Origin: WHSM01 sp036375165
Lineage (GTDB): Bacteria; Actinomycetota; Actinomycetes; Mycobacteriales; Micromonosporaceae
Direction: 5' to 3'
Assembly: GCA_036375165.1 (NCBI GenBank)
Contig: DASUSI010000053.1
Coordinates: 17,164 to 81,163 of the forward strand
DNA: 64,000 nt
The notes beneath the pieces were generated by a model. That model did no database searches, had not been told where the DNA came from, and was given only the letters and a program-made list of their open reading frames with translations. This document shows, piece by piece, positions 24,802 through 34,343 of this stretch. Every line of letters begins with the position of its first letter. Position 1 is the first letter of the stretch. Made by a program: the position numbers and the translations under genes.

Positions 24802-26490
24802 ATGACGCAAGGACACCCGGATCTCGCCCCACCACCTCCGCTTTCCGCAGGCTCGCTGCGGGTCATGCCGTTGGGCGGGCTCGGAGCCATCGGCCGGAAC
24901 ATGACGGTCTTCGAGTACGACGGACGGCTGCTGATCGTGGACTGCGGGGTGCTTTTCCCCGACGTGGACCAGCCCGGTGTGGATCTGATCCTGCCCGACT
25001 TCACCCCGATCGCCGACCGCTTGGAGGACGTCGAGGCGGTGGTGCTCACTCACGGGCACGAAGACCACATCGGGGCGGTGCCGTACCTGTTGCAACTCAA
25101 ACCCGACATGCCGCTGGTGGGCTCCAAGTTCACGCTCGCACTGGTGGAGGCGAAGCTCAACGAGCGGCGGATCGAGCCGTACACGCTGACCGTGCGGGAG
25201 GGCCAGCGGGAACGGTTGGGTCCTTTCGACTGCGAGTTCTTCGCGGTGAACCACTCAATCCCGGACGCGCTCGCGCTCGCGATCCGGACCGGCGCGGGCA
25301 CCGTGCTGCACACCGGCGACTTCAAGATGGATCAGTTGCCGCTGGACAACCGGGTGACCGACCTCGGTGGCTTCGCCCGGCTCGGGGCCGAGGGCGTCGA
25401 CCTGCTGCTGTCCGACTCGACCAACGCGGAAGTCCCCGGCTTCGTGACCTCGGAGCGGGAGATCTTCCCGGTGCTCGACGAACTGTTCCGCACGGCCCGG
25501 GGCCGGGTGATCGCGGCGTCGTTCGCCTCCCACGTGCACCGGGTGCAGCAGGTGCTGGACGCGGCCGCCAGCCACGGCCGGAAGGTCGCGCTGGTCGGCC
25601 GGTCGATGGTGCGCAACATGGGCATCGCCCGGGACCTCGGCCTGCTGCGGATCCCCGGCGGCCTGGTGGTCAGCATGGACGAGGCCGCCGAATTGCCCGC
25701 CAACCAGATCGTCTTCATGTCCACCGGCTCACAGGGCGAGCCGATGAGCGCGCTCGGGCGGATGGCGACCGGCGACCACCGGCACATCAAGGTGCAGCCC
25801 GGCGACACGGTGGTGCTCGCGTCGTCCCTGGTGCCCGGCAACGAGACCGCGGTCTACCGGGTGATCAACGGGCTGTCCCGGGCCGGAGCGGTGGTGATCC
25901 ACAAGGACATCGCCAAGGTTCACGTCTCCGGCCACGCGCCGGCCGGTGAACTGCTCTACCTGCTGAACCTGGTCCGGCCCCGCAACTTCATGCCGGTGCA
26001 CGGGGAATGGCGACACCTGCGGGCGCACGCCCGGCTGGCGCTGCACACCGGGGTACCGCCGAGGGGCGTGGTGATCGCTGAGGACGGCGATGTGATCGAC
26101 CTCGTTGAGGGTGCCGCGCGCCGGGTGGGCCACGTCAAGTCCCGGTACGTGTACGTGGACGGCCTTGCGGTCGGTGACGTCGGGGAGACCCTGCTCACCG
26201 AACGCAAGATCCTGGGTGACGGTGGTTTCATCGCGACCACCGTCGTGGTCGACTCGGTCACCGGCAAAGTGGTCGGCGGGCCTACCGTCTCGGCGAAGGG
26301 GTTCAGTGAGGACCCGGCGGTGTTCGACGCGGTACTGCCGTTGATCACCGACGCGCTGGACCGCGCCGCCGAGGAAGGTGTCTCCGACCCGCACCAGTTG
26401 CAGCAGGTGGTACGTCGTACCGTCGGCCGTTGGGTGAACGAGACCTATCGGCGGCGTCCGATGATCGTGCCGACCGTCGTGGAGGTGTGA
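24802..26490 (+). CDS. rnj: Ribonuclease J
   Basis: A 562-residue metallo-beta-lactamase-fold RNase of the beta-CASP family that matures rRNA and degrades mRNA, with 5'-3' exo- and endonuclease activity. The zinc motif HGHEDH is at residues 84-89, GDFKMDQ follows in the core, the beta-CASP SFASHVHRV lies in the middle, and PVHGEWRHL belongs to the C-terminal half. It follows dapA, the usual actinobacterial order. The start is ATG 24802 just after MRPL-like upstream sequence; longer in-frame starts lack a ribosome site. Confidence 0.94.
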   Translation: MTQGHPDLAPPPPLSAGSLRVMPLGGLGAIGRNMTVFEYDGRLLIVDCGVLFPDVDQPGVDLILPDFTPIADRLEDVEAVVLTHGHEDHIGAVPYLLQLKPDMPLVGSKFTLALVEAKLNERRIEPYTLTVREGQRERLGPFDCEFFAVNHSIPDALALAIRTGAGTVLHTGDFKMDQLPLDNRVTDLGGFARLGAEGVDLLLSDSTNAEVPGFVTSEREIFPVLDELFRTARGRVIAASFASHVHRVQQVLDAAASHGRKVALVGRSMVRNMGIARDLGLLRIPGGLVVSMDEAAELPANQIVFMSTGSQGEPMSALGRMATGDHRHIKVQPGDTVVLASSLVPGNETAVYRVINGLSRAGAVVIHKDIAKVHVSGHAPAGELLYLLNLVRPRNFMPVHGEWRHLRAHARLALHTGVPPRGVVIAEDGDVIDLVEGAARRVGHVKSRYVYVDGLAVGDVGETLLTERKILGDGGFIATTVVVDSVTGKVVGGPTVSAKGFSEDPAVFDAVLPLITDALDRAAEEGVSDPHQLQQVVRRTVGRWVNETYRRRPMIVPTVVEV

Positions 26491-26500
26491 TCCACCTACG

Positions 26501-27040
26501 GTGGCCACCGTCCACACCGTCGGCCACGGGGCTCGCCCGATCGAGGAGTTCCTCGGGTTGTTGCGGTCCGCATCGGTCGACGTCCTCGCGGATGTGCGCC
26601 GGTTCCCCGGCTCCCGGCGGCATCCGCGGTTCGGGCGGGAACCACTCGCCGCTGCCCTGGCGGCGGCGGGCATCCGATACGAGTGGCACGGTGGGGCGCT
26701 CGGTGGCAGGCGGTCCCGCCGGCCCGGGTCCCGGCACACCGCGCTGCGAAACGCCGGCTTCGCCGGCTACGCCGACCAGATGGACTCCCGGGAGTTTCGA
26801 CACGCCGTACTCGACCTGCGGCGGCGTGCGGAGGCGGGAGAGCGGATCGCGGTGATGTGTGCGGAGACCCTGTGGTGGCGCTGCCATCGGTGTTTCATCG
26901 CGGACGCCTTGGTGCTGCTGGACACCGAGGTGGTGCATCTGGTGGCGCCGGGGCAGTCGCAGCGCCACCGGCCGCACGCCACGTTGCGTGGCGGGGAGGA
27001 CGGCTGGCCGGTGTACGACGTACCCGACACCCTGTTGTGA
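26501..27040 (+). CDS. DUF488 family protein
   Basis: A 179-residue DUF488 protein. It has HTVGHGARPIEEFLGLLR at the start, DVRRFPGSRRHP, and the family's CAETLWWRCHR cysteine/histidine block near residue 120. The structure and function are undefined, though the conserved cysteine and basic residues suggest a nucleic-acid or redox role. GTG 26501 begins 10 bases after the rnj stop and is the closest start to it. Confidence 0.82.
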   Translation: MATVHTVGHGARPIEEFLGLLRSASVDVLADVRRFPGSRRHPRFGREPLAAALAAAGIRYEWHGGALGGRRSRRPGSRHTALRNAGFAGYADQMDSREFRHAVLDLRRRAEAGERIAVMCAETLWWRCHRCFIADALVLLDTEVVHLVAPGQSQRHRPHATLRGGEDGWPVYDVPDTLL

Positions 27041-27175
27041 CGCCGCTTTGCCATGGAATCGACAGCTCGTTGCTGGAGCCTCCCGCCCGGTGGCAGCGAG
27101 ATATCGGTGAACCGTTGCGGCGGTGAGGGGATCGCTCAGGTGCGAATCGGTCTGCTCGGTGACTAGCGTGGGGGC

Positions 27176-27634
27176 GTGGGGTACCGGCTGCTCGCCGACG
27201 CGGTGATGGTGGTGCACTTCGGCTTCCTGGGGTACGTGGTGCTGGGTGGCTTCCTGGCCTGGCGCTGGCTGTGGGCGCTGCTGCCCCATCTGCTGGCCGC
27301 CGGGTGGGGTGGACTCACCGTGGGGTTCCCCGCGACCCTGGCCTGTCCGCTGACCGCCTGGGAGGATTCAGCACGCCAGGCCGCGGGGCAGCAGGGGCTC
27401 CCGGCCAGTGGGTTCATCGACCACTACCTGGAAGGTGTGGTCTATCCCGAGCGCTACACCGGACTGATCCAGGGATCAGCCGCGGTGGTGGCGTTGGTGT
27501 CCTGGGTCGGGGCGTACCGTCGGATCCGGGCCCGGTCGACGGTCCTCCCGGGGGCCGGACAACGGGTCCCGGGACACCTGGCCGACGACGTCGGACGGCA
27601 CGACACCCCGACCGGACACAGTGCGAAAAGCTGA
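27176..27634 (+). CDS. DUF2784 membrane protein
   Basis: A 152-residue membrane protein of the DUF2784 family with about three transmembrane helices (LLADAVMVVHFGFLGYVVLG, LWALLPHLLAAGWGGLTVG, and LIQGSAAVVALVSWVGAY) and the family segment CPLTAWEDSARQ. The C-terminal tail is hydrophilic. A TAGCGT box 10 or so bases before the GTG may be a -10 element. Function unknown. Confidence 0.78.
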   Translation: MGYRLLADAVMVVHFGFLGYVVLGGFLAWRWLWALLPHLLAAGWGGLTVGFPATLACPLTAWEDSARQAAGQQGLPASGFIDHYLEGVVYPERYTGLIQGSAAVVALVSWVGAYRRIRARSTVLPGAGQRVPGHLADDVGRHDTPTGHSAKS

Positions 27635-27668
27635 GGTCAACCGGGCACTCGGGGATACGGTGTGGGTC

Positions 27669-30131
27669 ATGGCCGGCCGGACCACGAGAAGGTCACGCGC
27701 CCGCGGAACGACCTCCAGGTCGAACCAGCGGGCGCGTCGTACCACGTCCGGCACCCGGACCCGCAGGCGTGCCCCGACCCGCCGGACCGCCCCCGACCAC
27801 AGTGCCCTGGCCACGATCGGCATCGCGCTCGCCGGGATCTGGATGGCGGCGGCGCACGCGGTCGGTTGGACCGTGCGGGCGGTCGGCCGGCACGCGGCGA
27901 CCGCCAGGGACCTGGATCCGGTCCACCGGCGGGACGGGCTCGGCCTGCTGGCCCTCGGGCTGGGAACCGTGCTCGCCGTCGCGGTGTGGTTCGACGCCGC
28001 CGGCCCGGTGGGCTTCCAGCTGGCCCGGTGGGTACGCCAGGGTGTCGGTGCGCTCGCCGCGGCACTGCCGCCGCTGCTGCTCGCCGCGGCGGTGCGCCTG
28101 ATGCGCAACCCGGGCGACCCGGCGCACCGGGGCCGGCATGTGGTGGGCTGGACCGCGCTGCTGCTGTCGTCGGCGGGTCTGCTGCACCTGTTCCGCAACC
28201 GACCCCCGACCGTGAACCAGCAGGCGTTCGCCGGCGGGGTGCTGGGCGACCTGGTGGGAGGCGGCCTGGCCTGGGCAGTCTCCCCGTGGCTGGCGTTGGC
28301 GTTGCTGCTGCTGTTGTTCGGGTTCGGGGTGCTGGTGGTGACCGCGACCCCGGTCAACAAGGTGCCGGAGCGCCTGGCGCAGCTGCGGGACCTGGCTCTC
28401 GGCCGGTCCGCGCCTGAGGCTGTGGCCGAACCCGAACCGGAAGCCCCGGTACGACTACGTCGCTCCACCCGTCGACGGCAGGGTGTGTTCGCGGTACCGC
28501 CCGAGGATGCCGAGCCGGAGGTTCCCGCCGAGACCGGGCCGCAGCCGACGGTGCTGATTTCGCAGAAACCGGCGGGTCCCGGGCGTGGCCGGCTCGCTCC
28601 GCCCGCGCACACCCCACCACCGACCCGGGCCGAGCAACTCGCGTTGAACGGAGCGGAAGGCGACTACCGGCTGCCGCCGGCCCGGCTGCTCAAGCAGGGG
28701 CCACCGCCGAAGGCCCGCAGCCGGGCCAACGACGTGGTGATCGCATCGCTGCAGGAGGTGTTCGAGCAGTTCAATGTGGACGCGGCGGTGACCGGTTTCG
28801 CCCGGGGGCCGACGGTAACCCGGTACGAGGTCGAGCTCGGTCCCGGGGTGAAAGTGGAGCGGATCACCCAGCTCTCCCGCAATATCGCGTACGCCGTGAA
28901 GAGCCCGGACGTGCGGATCATCAGCCCGATCCCTGGTAAGAGCGCGGTGGGGGTGGAGATCCCGAACAGCGACCGGGAGGACGTGTCCCTGGCAGACGTA
29001 CTGCGAAGCCGCGCGGCCACGACCGACCATCACTCGATGCTGGCCGGGCTCGGTAAGGACATCGAAGGCGGGTACGTGGTCGCGAACCTCGCCCGGATGC
29101 CGCACATGCTGATCGCTGGCGCGACCGGCGCGGGCAAGTCCAGTTGCATCAACGCGTTGCTGGTCTCGGTGCTGAGCCGGGCCACGCCGGACGAGGTCAG
29201 GTTGTTGCTGATCGACCCCAAGCGGGTGGAGCTGACCGGCTACGAAGGCATCCCACACCTGGTCACGCCGATCGTGACCAACCCGAAGAAGGCCGCGGAT
29301 GCGCTGCAATGGGTGGTCCGGGAGATGGACGTCCGGTACGAGGACCTGGCCGCGAGCGGTGTGCGCCACCTCGACGACTTCAACCGCAAGGTCCGAAAGG
29401 GAGAGATCAAAGCTCCGCCGGGAAGCGAGCGGGTGTACCGGCCGTACCCGTACCTGCTGGTGATCGTGGACGAGTTGGCCGACCTGATGATGGTGGCGCC
29501 GCGCGACGTGGAGGACGCGATCGTACGGATCACCCAGCTCGCCCGAGCCGCGGGGATCCACCTGGTACTGGCCACCCAGCGGCCCTCAGTGGACGTGGTG
29601 ACCGGGTTGATCAAGGCGAACGTGCCTTCCCGACTGGCGTTCGCCACCTCCTCGCTGGCTGACAGCCGGGTGATCCTGGATCAGCCCGGTGCCGAGAAGC
29701 TGATCGGTCGCGGCGACGGGCTGTTCCTTCCGATGGGGGCGAGTAAGCCGATCCGGTTGCAGGGCGCCTGGGTGTCCGAACCGGAAATCCACGCCATCGT
29801 GAAGTTCTGCAAGGACCAACGTGACCCGGAGTACCGCAACGACGTGCTGACCGCCGCGCAGGACGGCAGGCGCAAGGTCGACGAGGACGTCGGGGACGAC
29901 CTCGACCTGCTGTTGCAGGCGGTGGAGCTCGTGGTCACCACGCAGTTCGGGTCCACGTCGATGCTGCAACGCAAGCTCCGAGTCGGGTTCGCCAAGGCGG
30001 GCCGGTTGATGGATCTGATGGAGACCCGTGGCGTGGTCGGCCCCAGTGAGGGCTCCAAGGCACGTGATGTGCTGGTGAAACCGGACGAGTTGGAGGAGGT
30101 GCTGGCCGGGATCCGCGACGGGTCCGGGTGA
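27669..30131 (+). CDS. ftsK: FtsK/SpoIIIE-family DNA translocase
   Basis: An 820-residue translocase that moves chromosomal DNA through the closing septum. A basic N-terminus is followed by about four transmembrane segments (between residues 45 and 240), a proline-rich linker, then the motor. Walker A is GATGAGKS at about 483-490 and VDELADLM carries Walker B. The C-terminal gamma domain (LLLQAVELVVTTQFGSTSML) binds KOPS-like sequences. The start is ATG 27669 (MAGRTTRRS). It lies between the rnj group and rimO. Confidence 0.93.
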   Translation: MAGRTTRRSRARGTTSRSNQRARRTTSGTRTRRRAPTRRTAPDHSALATIGIALAGIWMAAAHAVGWTVRAVGRHAATARDLDPVHRRDGLGLLALGLGTVLAVAVWFDAAGPVGFQLARWVRQGVGALAAALPPLLLAAAVRLMRNPGDPAHRGRHVVGWTALLLSSAGLLHLFRNRPPTVNQQAFAGGVLGDLVGGGLAWAVSPWLALALLLLLFGFGVLVVTATPVNKVPERLAQLRDLALGRSAPEAVAEPEPEAPVRLRRSTRRRQGVFAVPPEDAEPEVPAETGPQPTVLISQKPAGPGRGRLAPPAHTPPPTRAEQLALNGAEGDYRLPPARLLKQGPPPKARSRANDVVIASLQEVFEQFNVDAAVTGFARGPTVTRYEVELGPGVKVERITQLSRNIAYAVKSPDVRIISPIPGKSAVGVEIPNSDREDVSLADVLRSRAATTDHHSMLAGLGKDIEGGYVVANLARMPHMLIAGATGAGKSSCINALLVSVLSRATPDEVRLLLIDPKRVELTGYEGIPHLVTPIVTNPKKAADALQWVVREMDVRYEDLAASGVRHLDDFNRKVRKGEIKAPPGSERVYRPYPYLLVIVDELADLMMVAPRDVEDAIVRITQLARAAGIHLVLATQRPSVDVVTGLIKANVPSRLAFATSSLADSRVILDQPGAEKLIGRGDGLFLPMGASKPIRLQGAWVSEPEIHAIVKFCKDQRDPEYRNDVLTAAQDGRRKVDEDVGDDLDLLLQAVELVVTTQFGSTSMLQRKLRVGFAKAGRLMDLMETRGVVGPSEGSKARDVLVKPDELEEVLAGIRDGSG

Positions 30132-30202
30132 CCCGACGGTCCCTGTCCTGGTGCACCGCCCGGACCGCCGTGTCGCCCGGCCGGGCCGGGTACCCTCGGT
30201 GG

Positions 30203-31636
30203 GTGCCCGCACCCACCGAAGCCAACCGGGTGGCCCTGGTGACCCTCGGCTGCGCCCGCAACGAGGTCGATTCCGAAGAACTCGCCGCCCGGCTCTCCGA
30301 CGACGGCTGGGCGGTCACCACGGACGGCGAGGGCGCTGACCTGGTCCTGGTCAACACCTGCGGGTTCGTTGAGGAGGCGAAGCAGGAGTCGATCGACACC
30401 CTGCTCGCGGCTTCGGACACCGGCGCGAAAGTCGTCGCCACGGGCTGCCTCGCCGAACGTTACGGCCGCACCCTCGCCAAGGAACTGCCCGAGGCCGACG
30501 CGGTGCTCGGCTTCGACCACTACCCCGAGATCGCCAACCGGCTACGGGCGGTGCTGGCCGGGGAGCGGATCGAGTCCCACGTTCCCCGGGACCGTCGCGC
30601 GCTGCTGCCGATCACCCCGGTGGAGCGTCGCGCCGCGCCCGTGGTGGTTCCCGGGCACGCGGCGGCCGACGAGCACGCCCCGGCGCACTTGAAGGTGTTG
30701 CGGAAGCGACTCAGCCCGGGTCCGGTCGCGCTGCTGAAGCTCGCCAGTGGCTGTGACCGCCGGTGTTCGTTCTGCGCCATCCCGTCGTACCGGGGAGCCT
30801 TCGTCTCCCGCACGCCCGACGAACTGCTCGCCGAGGCCCAGTGGCTCGCCGGGCAGGGCGCCCGGGAACTGGTCCTGGTCAGCGAGAATTCCAGCTCGTA
30901 CGGCAAGGACCTGGGTGACACCCGGCTGCTGGAGAAGCTGTTGCCGCAGTTGGCCGTGGTGCCCGGGATCGGGCGAGTCCGGGTGAGCTACCTGCAGCCG
31001 GCGGAGACCCGGCCGGGCCTGATCCAGGCGATCGCCACCACACCGGGTGTCGCGCCGTACTTCGACCTGTCCTTCCAGCACTCCAGCGAGCCGGTGTTAC
31101 GCCGGATGCGTCGGTTCGGTTCCACCGAGCGGTTCCTGGAGCTGCTTTCGGCGGTCCGTTCCCTGGAGCCGGCGGCGGGGGTACGCACCAACGTGATCGT
31201 CGGCTTCCCGGGGGAGACCCGCGCGGACGTGGCCGAGTTGGAGCGGTTCCTGTGCCAGGCGCGGCTGGACGCGATCGGCGTGTTCGGTTACAGCGACGAG
31301 GACGGCACCGAAGCGGCCACGCTCCCGGGCAAGGTGCGTCGGGACACCATCAGGCGACGGAACGAGAAGTTGAGTTCCCTTGCCGACCGGCTGGTCACCG
31401 AGCGGGCCGCCGAGCGGGTCGGGGAGATCGTCGAGGTGCTGGTGGAGTCGATCTCGGACGGTATGGTCGAGGGACGCGCCGCCCATCAGGCACCAGAGGT
31501 CGACGGCACCACCACGATCCGCGCCGGTTCCGGTTTCGCTGTGGGTGACCTGGTGCGGGCCCGGGTCGTGGCCAGCGACGGTGTCGACCTGCATGCCGAG
31601 CCGCTGGATGGCGGCCCGCTCGGGGCCCGGCCGTGA
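30203..31636 (+). CDS. rimO: Ribosomal protein S12 methylthiotransferase RimO
   Basis: A 477-residue radical-SAM methylthiotransferase that modifies Asp in ribosomal protein S12. The radical-SAM cluster motif is CDRRCSFC (Cys184, Cys188, Cys191), and the N-terminal UPF0004 cysteines appear in VTLGCARNEVDSEE, NTCGFVEEA and ATGCLAE. A TRAM domain ends the protein. GTG 30203 is used because it leads straight into the conserved region; a GTG at 30128 overlapping ftsK is also in frame. Confidence 0.92.
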   Translation: MPAPTEANRVALVTLGCARNEVDSEELAARLSDDGWAVTTDGEGADLVLVNTCGFVEEAKQESIDTLLAASDTGAKVVATGCLAERYGRTLAKELPEADAVLGFDHYPEIANRLRAVLAGERIESHVPRDRRALLPITPVERRAAPVVVPGHAAADEHAPAHLKVLRKRLSPGPVALLKLASGCDRRCSFCAIPSYRGAFVSRTPDELLAEAQWLAGQGARELVLVSENSSSYGKDLGDTRLLEKLLPQLAVVPGIGRVRVSYLQPAETRPGLIQAIATTPGVAPYFDLSFQHSSEPVLRRMRRFGSTERFLELLSAVRSLEPAAGVRTNVIVGFPGETRADVAELERFLCQARLDAIGVFGYSDEDGTEAATLPGKVRRDTIRRRNEKLSSLADRLVTERAAERVGEIVEVLVESISDGMVEGRAAHQAPEVDGTTTIRAGSGFAVGDLVRARVVASDGVDLHAEPLDGGPLGARP

Positions 31637-32226
31637 GCAGCCCGCCACGACCCGCCGCCGAATCCGCGGTGAACGTGGCGAACGCGGTGACGTTGCTGCG
31701 CCTGGCCCTGATTCCGGTGTTCGTGGCCGTGGTCGTCGCCTCTGAGATGATCGACCCGGCGTGGCGGATCGCGGCCGCGGTGGCGTTCGGTGTCGCGTCG
31801 TTCACCGACTTCGTCGACGGTTGGCTGGCGCGCTGGCTGGACCAGGTGACCTCGTTCGGCAAGGTCGCTGACCCGATCGCGGACAAGGCGCTGACCGGGG
31901 CCGCGCTGCTGCTGCTCTCGGCGTACCAGGTGCTGCCGTGGTGGGTGACCGTGGTGATTCTGGTACGGGAGATCGGCGTGACGCTGATCCGGTTCTGGGT
32001 GATCCGGTACGGGGTGATCGCCGCGAGCCGGGGCGGTAAGGCCAAGACCGTACTGCAGATCGCGGCGATCGTGTGGTATCTGCTGCCCTGGCCGGCGCCG
32101 TTGGACCTGCTGGGCCCGTGGATCATGGGGATCGCGGTGGTGGTCACCGTCGTGACCGGGGTGGACTACGCGTTCCGGGCACTGGCGTTACGACGTTCGG
32201 CGGGCACGGAGGCCGGCGGTCGATGA
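31633..32226 (+). CDS. pgsA: CDP-diacylglycerol-glycerol-3-phosphate 3-phosphatidyltransferase
   Basis: A 197-residue membrane enzyme that makes phosphatidylglycerol phosphate. The CDP-alcohol phosphotransferase motif runs from Asp59: DFVDGWLAR, then eight residues to Gly76, Asp80 and Asp84. There are about five hydrophobic helices. GTG 31633 overlaps the rimO stop by 4 bases. Actinobacteria encode several members, so phosphatidylinositol phosphate synthase cannot be fully excluded, but the rimO-pgsA-cinA order favours this role. Confidence 0.87.
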   Translation: MSSPPRPAAESAVNVANAVTLLRLALIPVFVAVVVASEMIDPAWRIAAAVAFGVASFTDFVDGWLARWLDQVTSFGKVADPIADKALTGAALLLLSAYQVLPWWVTVVILVREIGVTLIRFWVIRYGVIAASRGGKAKTVLQIAAIVWYLLPWPAPLDLLGPWIMGIAVVVTVVTGVDYAFRALALRRSAGTEAGGR

Positions 32227-32699
32227 CCGTCGCGACCCTCGCCACGACCGTTGTGGCGGCGTTGCGGGCACGCGGCGAGACCCTGGCGGTCGCCGAGTCG
32301 CTCACCGGCGGTTCGCTGGCCGCCGCGGTCGTTGACGTCACCGGGGCAAGTGACGTGTTCCGCGGCGGACTGGTGCTCTACGCCGTGGACCTCAAGGTGA
32401 CGCTGGGTGGCGTACCGCGGGATCTGATCGAACGTCGCGGACCGGTGCACCCTCGGGTGGCCGCCGCGATGGCCGACGGTGCCCGGCTGCGCTGCGCGGC
32501 GACCTGGGGTCTGGCCACCACGGGTGTGGCTGGGCCGGACCCGCACGGCGGGCAACCACCGGGCACCGTGTGGCTGGGACTGGCTTCGCCGTCCGGGGCG
32601 TCCACCCGGCAGCACCGGCTCACGGGGGACCGGGCGGCGGTCCGCGCCGGCTCGGTCCGGGCGGCACTGGAATGGCTGGCTGAGACCCTGAGTGAATGA
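32223..32699 (+). CDS. pncC: Nicotinamide-nucleotide amidohydrolase (PncC/CinA C-terminal domain)
   Basis: A 158-residue stand-alone CinA C-terminal domain with ETLAVAESLTGGSLAA near the start and GLATTGVAGPDP in the middle, both typical. It deamidates nicotinamide mononucleotide, recycling NAD breakdown products. The ATG overlaps the pgsA stop by 4 bases. It ends the rimO-pgsA-pncC group; clgR follows after a 149-base gap. Confidence 0.9.
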   Translation: MTVATLATTVVAALRARGETLAVAESLTGGSLAAAVVDVTGASDVFRGGLVLYAVDLKVTLGGVPRDLIERRGPVHPRVAAAMADGARLRCAATWGLATTGVAGPDPHGGQPPGTVWLGLASPSGASTRQHRLTGDRAAVRAGSVRAALEWLAETLSE

Positions 32700-32848
32700 C
32701 GTCACGTCCCCGCGTCCCCGGACGGGGCGGTGTGAGGGCTCACCGTTGCCCCAGCTACGGTGTGGTGACCTGACGCGCCGTGATTCCGTCTGTCCGAACG
32801 CGTGGCGGCGGAGTACCGTGGCGGTCAACCCGTGAATGGAGGTGCGCG

Positions 32849-33265
32849 ATGGTTCTGCTCCGGCGGGTCCTCGGCGACGCCCTGCGGTCGCGGCGACTTG
32901 ACCAGGACAGGACGCTCCGCGACGTCTCCACAGCGGCGAACGTGAGCCTCGGCTACCTCTCTGAGATCGAGCGTGGCCAGAAGGAGGCTTCCAGCGAGTT
33001 GCTCGCCTCGATCTGCGAGGCCCTGGACGTGCGGCTCTCCGAGGTGCTCCGCGAGGCGAGCGGCACGATGGTGATCGCCGAGGAGATGGCGCAGATGGTG
33101 CAGTCGGCCGAAACCGTGCCGGCGACCGAGGTCGCGCCCGAGCCGGTGGGAGAAACCGGACGGCTCCCCGAACCCAGGCTGCAGACCACTTCGATCGAAC
33201 TCCCGCTCACCTCTTCCACCGACGGTCTCGCCCCGCACCGGCGGGACGTGGTGTACGCGGCCTGA
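32849..33265 (+). CDS. clgR: Cro/CI-type HTH regulator of Clp proteases and stress
   Basis: A 138-residue XRE-family activator. The helix-turn-helix is near residues 25-50 (DVSTAANVSLGYLSEIERGQ). It activates clp protease genes and, in mycobacteria, the pspA operon. The C-terminus ends VVYAA; ClgR proteins are themselves Clp substrates, and terminal alanines act as a degron in Streptomyces. ATG 32849 has GGAGG 8 or so bases upstream. The pspA gene follows after about 200 bases. Confidence 0.88.
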   Translation: MVLLRRVLGDALRSRRLDQDRTLRDVSTAANVSLGYLSEIERGQKEASSELLASICEALDVRLSEVLREASGTMVIAEEMAQMVQSAETVPATEVAPEPVGETGRLPEPRLQTTSIELPLTSSTDGLAPHRRDVVYAA

Positions 33266-33469
33266 CGACCGGCACGGCTTGATCACCGGGCCCGGTCTGA
33301 CGCGCGACCGTTTCGGGTGGTTCTCCGCCACCTGTCGCACTTCCGGTCCCCGATACCATCCTGATTCCGGCGCCCTTGACATGACGCTCGGCACTGCCGC
33401 CTGACACGATGGATAGCGCGTCACGAGTCACGCACACCCGCGGCGGGGCACCGCAGAGAGGACCGCGAG

Positions 33470-34321
33470 ATGGCGAATCCGTTCGTCAAGGCCTGGAAGT
33501 ATCTGATGGCGGCGTTCGGCGCCAAGGTCGATGAGTACGCCGATCCAAAAGTGCAGATCCAGCAGGCGATCGAAGAGTCGCAAAGGCAGCACCAGGCGCT
33601 CGTGCAGCAGGCCGCCGCGGTCATCGGCAACCAGCGCCAGTTGGAGATGAAACTTTCCCGCCAGCTCTCCGAGGTGGAGAAGCTGCAGGCGTCCGCGCGC
33701 CAGGCACTGACCCTGGCGGAGAAAGCACGCGCGGGGGGCGACGGCCAGAAGGCCGAGGAGTACGAGAAGGCCGCTCAGGTGTTCGCGACCCAGCTGGTCT
33801 CCGCTGAACAGGGGATTGAGGACCTCAAGACACTGCATGACCAGGCGATCGGCGCGGCGGGCCGGGCCCGCAAGGCGGTCGAGGACAACGCGATGATGCT
33901 CAAGCAGAGACTCGCCGAGCGCACCAAACTGCTCAACCAGCTCGAACAGGCGAAGATGCAGGAGCGGATCGCCACCTCCCTGGAGTCGATGAGCGAACTC
34001 GCCGCCCCCGGCAACGTGCCTTCCCTCGATGAGGTCCGGGAGAAGATCGAACAGCGGTACGCCGCGGCGCTGGGCCGGGCCGACCTGGCAGAGAACTCGG
34101 TGGAGGGCCGCATGATCGAAGTGGAGCGCTCAACCCTGGACGTCGCGGGCGCGAGCCGGCTGGATCAGATCCGCGCCAGTATGGCCACCGACCAGGTGGA
34201 GGCAGCCCCCCGGCGGGACGCCGTGGAGGCCGGGAAGCCACACCCGGATCCTGGTGCGGCAAAGGTCGAGGAGATCCGGGCCAGCCTCAAGGAACGCAAC
34301 CCTGACACGCCGGCGAGCTAG
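33470..34321 (+). CDS. pspA: Phage shock protein A (PspA/IM30 family)
   Basis: A 283-residue coiled-coil protein that stabilises the cytoplasmic membrane. N-terminal amphipathic helix NPFVKAWKYLMAAFGAKV (residues 3-20) is followed by long coiled coils to about 225 and a charged tail. ATG 33470 has GAGAGGA about 7 bases upstream. In mycobacteria this pair is clgR-pspA with PspM downstream, and the same order is here. The 204-base gap before it may hold its promoter. Confidence 0.92.
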   Translation: MANPFVKAWKYLMAAFGAKVDEYADPKVQIQQAIEESQRQHQALVQQAAAVIGNQRQLEMKLSRQLSEVEKLQASARQALTLAEKARAGGDGQKAEEYEKAAQVFATQLVSAEQGIEDLKTLHDQAIGAAGRARKAVEDNAMMLKQRLAERTKLLNQLEQAKMQERIATSLESMSELAAPGNVPSLDEVREKIEQRYAAALGRADLAENSVEGRMIEVERSTLDVAGASRLDQIRASMATDQVEAAPRRDAVEAGKPHPDPGAAKVEEIRASLKERNPDTPAS

Positions 34322-34343
34322 CCGAGCCCCGGAGGAGGTCGGA

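Noticed and set aside
33376..33381. TTGACA upstream of pspA
   Set aside because: No -10 box at 16-18 bases; mentioned only as a possible part of a promoter region.
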